DNA of 64,000 bases from Bacillota bacterium (GTDB lineage: Bacteria > Bacillota > Clostridia > Oscillospirales > Oscillospiraceae), in NCBI GenBank assembly GCA_021768085.1, contig JAETOJ010000011.1, forward strand, positions 1 through 64,000, written 5' to 3'. The notes below the pieces were generated by a model. The model saw only the letters and a list, made by a program, of their open reading frames with translations. It ran no database searches and was not told the DNA's origin. The position numbers and the translations under genes are program-made. Positions 57,295-64,000 of this stretch are shown piece by piece. Within the stretch, counting starts at the first letter, position 1. Each line of letters opens with the position of its first letter.

Positions 57295-59835
57295 ATGAAG
57301 CAAAAATTCAACGTCACCGGCATGACCTGCTCCGCCTGCTCCGCCCATGTGGACAAGGCGGTGCGGAAGCTGGACGGGGTGTGCGAGGTGAACGTCAACC
57401 TGCTGGGCGGCTCCATGACGGTGGACTGGGACGGGGTACTGACCCCGGATCAGATTGTGTCCGCCGTGGAAAAGGCGGGGTACGGTGCGTCCCTGCCCGC
57501 CGCCCCGGGGGAGGGGGCGGCCCAGGCCTCGGCCAAGCCCGCCACGGATGCCATGGAGGATGATTTGAAAAACATGAGGGCGCGGCTGATCTCCTCCTTT
57601 GTGTTCCTCATACCCCTGTTTTACCTGTCCATGGGGCACATGATGGGCTGGCCCATCCCCCACTTTTTCCACGGAACGGAAAACGCTATGATCTACGCCC
57701 TGACGCTCTTTCTGCTCACCGTGCCCATCCTGGTGATCAACCAGAAATACTACCGGGTGGGGTTCAAAACCCTGTTCCACCTGTCCCCCAATATGGACTC
57801 CCTCATCGCCGTGGGCTCCGCCGCGGCCGTGGTGTACGGCGTTGCGGCGCTGTACTGCATCGGCTGGGGGCTGGGCCACGGGGACATGGATCTGGTGGAG
57901 CACTATTCCATGGATCTGTATTTCGAGTCCGCCGGGATGATCCTGACCCTGATCACTCTGGGCAAATATCTGGAGACCCGCTCCAAGGGCAAGACGGGCC
58001 AGGCCATCGCCCGGCTGATGGATCTCACCCCCAAGACCGCCACCGTGCTCCGGGACGGCGGGGAGGTAGAGGTACCTGTGGAGCAGGTGCAGGCGGGGGA
58101 TCTGGTGCTGGTGCGGCCCGGCGGCTCCGTGCCGGTGGACGGCGTGGTGGTGGAGGGGGCGTCCAGTGTGGACGAGTCCGCCCTCACCGGCGAGTCCATC
58201 CCGGTGGACAAGGGCCCCGGCGATACGGTGATCTCCGCGTCCCTCAACAAATCCGGGGTGCTCACCCTCCGGGCCACCCGGGTGGGGCAGGACACCACCT
58301 TGGCCCAGATGATCCGGCTGGTGGACGAGGCGGCCTCCTCCAAGGCTCCCATCGCCAAGCTGGCGGACAGGGTGGCGGGGGTGTTCGTCCCGGTGGTGAT
58401 GGCCATCGCGCTGATCACCGCTGTGGTGTGGATGATCGCCACCGGATCCATTGAGCGGGCCCTCACCTCCGGCGTGGCGGTGCTGGTGATCTCCTGCCCC
58501 TGCGCCCTGGGCCTTGCCACCCCGGTGGCCATCATGGTGGGCACCGGCAAGGGGGCGGAGTACGGCATCCTGGTAAAGTCTGCGGAGGGACTGGAGCACC
58601 TGCGTTCCGTCACCACGGTGGTGCTGGACAAGACGGGCACCGTCACCGAGGGCAAGCCCCGGGTCACCGACGTATATCCCCTGGGACAAACCACGGCAGA
58701 GGAGCTTTTGTGCGTGGCGGCTTCCTTGGAAAAGCCCTCCGAGCACCCTCTGGGCGGGGCCGTGGTGGAGGAGGCGGAGCGCCGCTCCATCCCCCTGGCC
58801 CCGGTGACGGGCTTTGAGGCCGTCCACGGCAAGGGAGTGCGGGGGAGCATCCAGGGCGCGTCCTATCTGGCGGGCAACGCCGCCATGCTGGCGGATGCCA
58901 AGGTGGAGCTGGGCCAGGACGCCATGATCGCCGACGGGCTGGCGGGGCAGGGCAAGACGCCGCTGTTCTTCGTGGAGGACGGCAAACCCATCGGCATCAT
59001 CGCCGTGGCGGACACGGTGAAGGAGACCAGCCGCGCTGCCATCGAGGGCTTCCAGAGGCTGGGACTGAAGGTGGTAATGCTCACCGGCGACAACAGGCGC
59101 ACCGCCGAGGCCATCGGCAAGGAGCTGGGTCTGACAGACGTTGTGAGCGAGGTGCTCCCCGCCGACAAGGAGCGGCAGATCGCCGCCCTCCAGGCCCAGG
59201 GGGAGAAGGTGGCCATGGTGGGCGACGGCATCAACGACGCCCCGGCCCTGGCCCGGGCGGACGTGGGCCTGGCCATCGGCGCGGGGGCGGATGTGGCCAT
59301 CGAGAGCGCCGACATCGTGTTGATGAAGTCGGATCTGGCGGACGCGGTGACGGCGGTGGAGCTGTCCCGGGCCACCATCCGCAATGTGAAACAGAACCTA
59401 TTCTGGGCGTTTTTCTACAACGCCGTGTGCATTCCAGTGGCGGCGGGGGTGCTGGCCATCTGGGGCGGGCCCCAACTCAGCCCCATGATCGCTGGGGCCG
59501 CCATGAGCTTCAGCTCGGTGTGCGTGGTGAGCAACGCCCTGCGGCTGCGGTTCTTCAAGCCCAGTATTCAGCATAAAGCAGAAGTCAAAACCGGCGGAGC
59601 ACCCGCCGCTGAATTGAAAGGAGAACAAAAAGCTATGGAAAAGAAAGTCGTCATTGAGGGCATGATGTGCCAGAACTGCCGCGCCCACGTGGACAAGGCG
59701 CTCAACGGCATCCCCGGCGTGTCCGCCACGGTGGATCTGGACAGCAAGACCGCCGTCGTCACGGGGGACGTGACCGACGAGGCCATCCGGGCCGCCGTGG
59801 AGGAGGCCGGGTACAAGGTGGTGTCCATCCAGTAA
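57295..59835 (+). CDS. copA: copper-translocating P1B-type ATPase with N-terminal HMA and C-terminal CopZ-like HMA domain
   Basis: GMTCSACSAH, CPCALGLATPVA, DKTGTVTEGKP, SEHPLGGAV, GDGINDAPALARADVG; C-terminal GMMCQNCRAHVDKALNGIPGVSATVDL. Confidence 0.97.
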   Translation: MKQKFNVTGMTCSACSAHVDKAVRKLDGVCEVNVNLLGGSMTVDWDGVLTPDQIVSAVEKAGYGASLPAAPGEGAAQASAKPATDAMEDDLKNMRARLISSFVFLIPLFYLSMGHMMGWPIPHFFHGTENAMIYALTLFLLTVPILVINQKYYRVGFKTLFHLSPNMDSLIAVGSAAAVVYGVAALYCIGWGLGHGDMDLVEHYSMDLYFESAGMILTLITLGKYLETRSKGKTGQAIARLMDLTPKTATVLRDGGEVEVPVEQVQAGDLVLVRPGGSVPVDGVVVEGASSVDESALTGESIPVDKGPGDTVISASLNKSGVLTLRATRVGQDTTLAQMIRLVDEAASSKAPIAKLADRVAGVFVPVVMAIALITAVVWMIATGSIERALTSGVAVLVISCPCALGLATPVAIMVGTGKGAEYGILVKSAEGLEHLRSVTTVVLDKTGTVTEGKPRVTDVYPLGQTTAEELLCVAASLEKPSEHPLGGAVVEEAERRSIPLAPVTGFEAVHGKGVRGSIQGASYLAGNAAMLADAKVELGQDAMIADGLAGQGKTPLFFVEDGKPIGIIAVADTVKETSRAAIEGFQRLGLKVVMLTGDNRRTAEAIGKELGLTDVVSEVLPADKERQIAALQAQGEKVAMVGDGINDAPALARADVGLAIGAGADVAIESADIVLMKSDLADAVTAVELSRATIRNVKQNLFWAFFYNAVCIPVAAGVLAIWGGPQLSPMIAGAAMSFSSVCVVSNALRLRFFKPSIQHKAEVKTGGAPAAELKGEQKAMEKKVVIEGMMCQNCRAHVDKALNGIPGVSATVDLDSKTAVVTGDVTDEAIRAAVEEAGYKVVSIQ

Positions 59836-59876
59836 AAAGCTCCCTCCCCCGCCTGCGCGGGGGAGGGAGCTTTTTC
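59836..59876 (+). terminator. terminator downstream of copA
   Basis: AAAAAGCTCCCTCCCCCGC-ctgc-GCGGGGGAGGGAGCTTTTT. Confidence 0.92.
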
Positions 59877-60441
59877 ACCCCTCCGAAAGGAATGAAAACT
59901 TGTCTTTGAGAAAGTACCGGTATTCAGGATGATCCCCGGCGCCGTCGTACTCCTCCCGCATGGTGCGCCGGATCCACGCCCGCTTTTGCTCCGTCAGCTC
60001 CCCGTACCGGGTGAGGGCCAGCAGCCCGGCCCGCTCCGCCGCCAGGATGGCCTCCAGCGCGTCCGGGACGAACTCCGCCCCGTCCACCGGCACGGGGTGG
60101 GCGGACCCGGCGGCGTCCGGTATGCCGATCTCCTGAGGCGCCTCCGGGAGGGCGGCCGCCCGGTAGATGTACCCGGAGACGCCCCGGTAGGTGTCCTCCA
60201 GCGCGTCGGGGTAGTATTCCTCCAGCAGCAGTATCCCGTCCCGGAAGCCGTAGGGGCCCCATTTCGTCCACGGGCCGGCATGGGGGAAGCCTGCCTCCCG
60301 GCAGAATTTTTCCACCGCGTTGCTCAGGTAGACCAGCACGTTTTCCCGCTTTGTGGAGAAGTAGACCAGGGGGACGCCGTGGTTGGAGCGCCGGGGCTCC
60401 AGCACCGTGATCCCCGGCGTGGGGGACGCGTGATAGTACAT
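59875..60441 (-). CDS. hypothetical protein (188 aa)
   Basis: MYYHASPTPGITVLEPRRSNHGVPLVYFSTKRENVLVYLSNAVEKFCREAGF...; intact ORF with coding-like composition; no family recognised. Confidence 0.75.
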   Translation of the reverse strand: MYYHASPTPGITVLEPRRSNHGVPLVYFSTKRENVLVYLSNAVEKFCREAGFPHAGPWTKWGPYGFRDGILLLEEYYPDALEDTYRGVSGYIYRAAALPEAPQEIGIPDAAGSAHPVPVDGAEFVPDALEAILAAERAGLLALTRYGELTEQKRAWIRRTMREEYDGAGDHPEYRYFLKDKFSFLSEG

Positions 60442-60456
60442 AGAAGCCCTCCCGCC

Positions 60457-60912
60457 TTACAGGATAAAATTGACGATGGTGGAGATCAGATGGCACGCCG
60501 CGAAGCCTCCTGCTGCCAGCAGAGCGGGGGCGTTTTTCCGCGCCGCGGAATGGAACAGAAAGGCCCCGCAGGGGGCGAGGCAGAGCGTCAAAACTACAGC
60601 GGTGCTTATGAGTCCAGTGTAATAGGTTGCCCATCCGGTGAAGTACAGCACCGTGCAGACAGCCACACCCGCCAGATATCTGCGCTTCATGGGCCTGCCC
60701 CGCGTAATGTTTACTACCACACACAATGCTGCCACTATGAAAATTTGAAAGATCTGGGCGATGGTATCCAGTAGCGGGGTAACGGATTCACCCCGCAAAA
60801 TGTCATTGGGGGCGGGAACCGAAAACCATATGAAATTGGGGAGCATGATCAGCAGAAACAGCCCCAGCCCCCAAGGGTCGAACCCAAACCTGTAGTTTTT
60901 GATATGCCACAT
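60457..60912 (-). CDS. hypothetical multi-TM membrane protein
   Basis: FDPWGLGLFLLIMLPNFIWFSVPAPNDILRGE...; about 5 hydrophobic segments. Confidence 0.75.
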   Translation of the reverse strand: MWHIKNYRFGFDPWGLGLFLLIMLPNFIWFSVPAPNDILRGESVTPLLDTIAQIFQIFIVAALCVVVNITRGRPMKRRYLAGVAVCTVLYFTGWATYYTGLISTAVVLTLCLAPCGAFLFHSAARKNAPALLAAGGFAACHLISTIVNFIL

Positions 60913-60915
60913 CCT

Positions 60916-61383
60916 TCACACACCCCATTTGCGGACATACATCCGGGAGGGCACTTCCTCCCCGTCCCCCTGGGCCATGCAGAAAAACTCCCAGCCGTAC
61001 CGCTCATAGAAGGACGTGTGATCGGTGAGCAGATACAGGGTGTCCACCCCCAGCCCCGCCATATCGGCGCAGGCGTGCTCCAGCAGCGCCCCGGCGATCC
61101 CTTGGCAGCGGTACGCCTCCTCCACATAGACGGCGCACACGTTGGGGGTCAGATCCTTCCGGTCGTGGAAGTCGTTCTCAATGACCCCCAGCCCGCCGAT
61201 GACAACGCCGCCATCCACGGCCACGTACCACTGGGGCACAGGGCCTTTTCCCTCAATACATTCTGCCATGCTCTCCCGGTAGGCGGCCAGGGGGACGCCC
61301 CATTTCTTGTGGAACCACGCCGCCGCCTGATCCAGCTCGCCCAGCGACCGCCGCTCCCGCAGGTTCCAAATCTCCCAACTCAA
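60916..61383 (-). CDS. GNAT N-acetyltransferase
   Basis: VVIGGLGVIENDFHDRKDLTPNVCAVYVEEAYRCQGIAGALLEHACADMAGLGVDTLYLLT. Confidence 0.9.
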   Translation of the reverse strand: MSWEIWNLRERRSLGELDQAAAWFHKKWGVPLAAYRESMAECIEGKGPVPQWYVAVDGGVVIGGLGVIENDFHDRKDLTPNVCAVYVEEAYRCQGIAGALLEHACADMAGLGVDTLYLLTDHTSFYERYGWEFFCMAQGDGEEVPSRMYVRKWGV

Positions 61384-61389
61384 GGCCCC

Positions 61390-62340
61390 TCATCCCTTTG
61401 GAAAGTATTGCTCCACAAAGTCCACATCTTCCACCGTCCACTCCTGACCGTTCAGCGGTTCCAGGCACCCTGCATCGGTGGTGAAGGCAAACCGTAGCTT
61501 GTAGGAGTATAGTGCCTGATACCGCCGCCCGTCCCGTTCCCGGCCATATTTGCCGTCTCCCAGCAGGGGATGGCCCGCGGCGGCGAACTGGGCCCGGATC
61601 TGGTGGGTGCGCCCGGTGATGAGGTCGCACTCCACCAGCGACAGTCCGTTTCGCGCCTTTAGCGTGCGGTATAGTGTCACCGCCGTTCTGGCCCCCGGCA
61701 CGGGCTTGTGGAACACCCGCACCTGGGCCCGGTTTTCATCCTTGAGAAGATAGCCCTTCAGCTGTCCCTCCCGGGGCGACATCTCCCCGTGGATCACGCA
61801 CAGGTACAGCTTTTGCAGCTCCCGATCCCGGATTTTCTGGTTCATCACCCGCAAGGCCTCCGCCGTCTTGGCGGCGATGACAATTCCCCCGGTGTTCCGG
61901 TCGATGCGGTTGCATAGGGCGGGGGCGAAAGTGTGCTCCCGGTAGGGCGACCACTCCCGCTTCTGGTACAGGTACGCCTGCACGTGGGTGATAAGGGTGT
62001 CCACCTGCGACCTGTCGTCAGGATGTACCACCATGCCCGGGCGCTTATCCAGCAGGAGCAGGTTTTCATCCTCGTACAGAATGTTCAGCCGGGGTTTGAC
62101 CACTCGAAGGAAGGCGTTGTCCGGAGAGGGCGCGTCGAAAAACTCGTCGTTGAGGTAGAGCTGGAGCACGTCCCCGGCCTGGAGCCGCTCGTCCCGCTTG
62201 GCGGGCCTGCTGTTGCGCTTTACCCGCTTCAAACGGATATATTTTTGGGCCAGTGGCCCGGGGAGGAGGGGGACGGCCTTGTCCAGCCAGCGATCCAGTC
62301 GCTGACCCGCGTCGTTGGGACCGATGGTAAATTCCTTCAA
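61390..62340 (-). CDS. RluA family RNA pseudouridine synthase
   Basis: TTG start with GGAGG SD; S4-like N-terminus; HRIDRNTGG-type motif NRIDRNTGGIVIAAKTAEAL; ITGRTHQIRAQFAAAGHPLLGDGKYG. Confidence 0.93.
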   Translation of the reverse strand: MKEFTIGPNDAGQRLDRWLDKAVPLLPGPLAQKYIRLKRVKRNSRPAKRDERLQAGDVLQLYLNDEFFDAPSPDNAFLRVVKPRLNILYEDENLLLLDKRPGMVVHPDDRSQVDTLITHVQAYLYQKREWSPYREHTFAPALCNRIDRNTGGIVIAAKTAEALRVMNQKIRDRELQKLYLCVIHGEMSPREGQLKGYLLKDENRAQVRVFHKPVPGARTAVTLYRTLKARNGLSLVECDLITGRTHQIRAQFAAAGHPLLGDGKYGRERDGRRYQALYSYKLRFAFTTDAGCLEPLNGQEWTVEDVDFVEQYFPKG

Positions 62341-62356
62341 GTGAACGCCTCCCCGA

Positions 62357-62397
62357 AAAAGTACCTCCGCACGCCCCGAAAGGGGGTGCGGAGGTAT
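62357..62397 (-). terminator. terminator downstream of galT
   Basis: TACCTCCGCACcCCC-tttc-GGGGcGTGCGGAGGTA followed by CTTTTT (minus). Confidence 0.8.
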
Positions 62398-62430
62398 TCT
62401 ATCACAAAGCCATTTGGGACGCAAGGGTAC

Positions 62431-63924
62431 TTACACGGAGCCCAGGAACCGCAGGAAGGCCGCCTTGCCCTCGGGGGTGCGAGCGTACACGCCGGCGTGC
62501 TCCAGCACCTTAGCAAACACCAGCCCCGTCTCCTTCTTCACAATGTCCAGGGCGTTGTCAGCGGTGATGGTGTAGTGCTGGGCGAAGCCCTCCGCCCAGT
62601 CGGCGTGCTTGGCGGTGCGCTCGTCCGCCCGGAGATCCGAACCCTTGACCAGCCCGTCCGCCACCGCCGCCAGCTCGTCCTTCAGCCGCGCCGGGAGCAC
62701 CGCCAGCCCCATCACCTCGATGAGGCCGATGTTCTCCTTCTTGATGTGGTGGAGCTCCGCGTGGGGGTGGTAGACGCCCAGGGGGTGCTCCTGGGTGGTG
62801 ATGTTGTTGCGCAGCACCAGATCCAGCTCGAACTTGTCCCCTCGCTTCCGGGCGATGGGGGTGATGGTGTTGTGGGGCTCGCCGTCGGTCTCGGCGAAGA
62901 TGAAAGCGCTCTCGTCGGTGTAGCCCCGCCAGGCGGTGAGGATCCTGTCCGCCAGCTCCACCAGCCGATCCGGCTTTTCGGAGGCGATGCGCACTACCGA
63001 CATGGGCCATTTCACAATGCCCGCCTCCACGTCCTCAAAGCCGGGGAAGGAGAAGGGGGTCTCCACCGGTGCCTTGGCCATGGCGAACTCGTACCGCCCG
63101 CCCTGGAAGTGATCGTGGGCCAGGATAGAGCCGCCCACAATGGGCAGATCGGCGTTGGAGCCCACGAAGTAGTGGGGGAACTGGCCCACGAAGTCCAGCA
63201 GCTTGCCGAAGCAGGCCCGGTCGATCTTCATGGGCACGTGCTGGCTGTTCAGGCAGATACAATGCTCGTTGTAGTACACATAGGGGGAATACTGCAAGAA
63301 CCAGGGGGAGCCGTTGATGGTGATGGGCACAATCCGGTGGTTCTGCCGGGCGGGGTGGTTGACGCGCCCCGCATAGCCCTCGTTTTCCGCGCACAGCTGG
63401 CACCGGGGGTAGGCGGAGGCGGGGAGGTTCTTGGCCGCGGCGATGGCCTTTGGGTCCTTCTCCGGCTTGGACAGGTTGATGGTGATGTCCAGCTCGCCGT
63501 ACTCGGTGGGGGCCTTCCACTGTACGTCCTTGGCGATCCGATCCCGGCGGATGTAGTTGGTGGACTGGCTGAATTCATAGTACCAGTCGGTGGCCCGCTT
63601 GGGGTCGCGGGCGCAAAGCTTCTGGAACTTGTCGATCACCTCGGCGGGGCGGGGGGTCAGGCGGCCCATGATCTCGGTATCCAGCAGGTCGCGATAGACC
63701 ACCGAGTTTTCCGCCAGCACGCCCCGCTCGTAGGCGTCGTCCAGCAGAGCCTCCAGCACCGGGGCCAGCTCCACCTGCTTGTAATCCCAGGGGACAGGGG
63801 TGTAGTCGTCCAGCTTCAGCACATCCAGGATGGTGTTGACGGCCCAGACGCATTCGTTTTCCTCAATCAGCCCTTCCTGGACAGCATAGGTGACCAGCTT
63901 GGATATGGCTTCGTTTCGATCCAT
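62431..63924 (-). CDS. galT: UDP-glucose--hexose-1-phosphate uridylyltransferase (Firmicutes type)
   Basis: MDRNEAISKLVTYAVQEGLIEENECVWAVN...CQLCAENEGYAGR, FLQYSPYVYYNEHCICLN, GGSILAHDHFQGGRYEFAM. Confidence 0.95.
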   Translation of the reverse strand: MDRNEAISKLVTYAVQEGLIEENECVWAVNTILDVLKLDDYTPVPWDYKQVELAPVLEALLDDAYERGVLAENSVVYRDLLDTEIMGRLTPRPAEVIDKFQKLCARDPKRATDWYYEFSQSTNYIRRDRIAKDVQWKAPTEYGELDITINLSKPEKDPKAIAAAKNLPASAYPRCQLCAENEGYAGRVNHPARQNHRIVPITINGSPWFLQYSPYVYYNEHCICLNSQHVPMKIDRACFGKLLDFVGQFPHYFVGSNADLPIVGGSILAHDHFQGGRYEFAMAKAPVETPFSFPGFEDVEAGIVKWPMSVVRIASEKPDRLVELADRILTAWRGYTDESAFIFAETDGEPHNTITPIARKRGDKFELDLVLRNNITTQEHPLGVYHPHAELHHIKKENIGLIEVMGLAVLPARLKDELAAVADGLVKGSDLRADERTAKHADWAEGFAQHYTITADNALDIVKKETGLVFAKVLEHAGVYARTPEGKAAFLRFLGSV

Positions 63925-63938
63925 CTTGTTTTCCTCCC

Positions 63939-64000
63939 TTATTCCGCCACAACGCAGCCGCCCTGGGGTCGAATGCGCAGCACGTGGCATTTGCCCGCCC
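63939..64000 (-). CDS. 3' end of an upstream gene, possibly galactokinase (truncated by window)
   Basis: Minus frame ...AGKCHVLRIRPQGGCVVAE* ends 14 nt upstream of galT; galK-galT is a common order. Only about 20 codons visible. Confidence 0.4.
   Translation of the reverse strand, partial: AGKCHVLRIRPQGGCVVAE

Overview
This 64 kb window is a GC-rich bacterial chromosome segment. Gene content (PolC, SpoIID-like, YlmC/YmxH, LCP, CsoR, T-box) points to a spore-former-related Clostridia/Oscillospiraceae-type Firmicute; the taxon is inferred, not proven. It is mostly housekeeping sequence. In order: (1) the end of an integrated element (DUF6809-like protein plus tyrosine integrase) abutting the 3' end of tRNA-Pro in a six-tRNA cluster (Val-Asp-Phe-Gly-Cys-Pro, minus strand); (2) a phosphodiesterase and a three-gene cassette of small uncharacterised proteins; (3) a long minus-strand run smc > zinc ribbon > ftsY > zinc ribbon > rdgB > zinc ribbon > yhbY > nadD-yqeK fusion > LCP > rsfS > trpS > wecA-like > wecB > anchored protein; (4) tsf and rpsB; (5) pyrH-frr-uppS-cdsA-dxr-rseP-ispG-GNAT-polC-GNAT; (6) a his operon (hisZGDBHA-kinase-F-55aa ORF-I-E) and a Bax inhibitor-1 protein; (7) T-box-tyrS; (8) asd-dapA-dapB-tautomerase; (9) spoIID-like-queA-TfoX_C-tgt; (10) O-antigen ligase and GT2; (11) MgtC with a sigma-54 activator; (12) csoR-copA with a fused C-terminal CopZ-like domain; (13) a pseudouridine synthase and galT. 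The best candidates for undescribed biology are a self-contained 26-aa microprotein transcription unit (about 40145-40345, minus), the CopA-CopZ fusion with a possible internal start, the small-protein cassette at 3153-4287, and a 55-aa ORF in the his operon that the supplied ORF track lacks. I see no CRISPR array, rRNA or obvious defence island.
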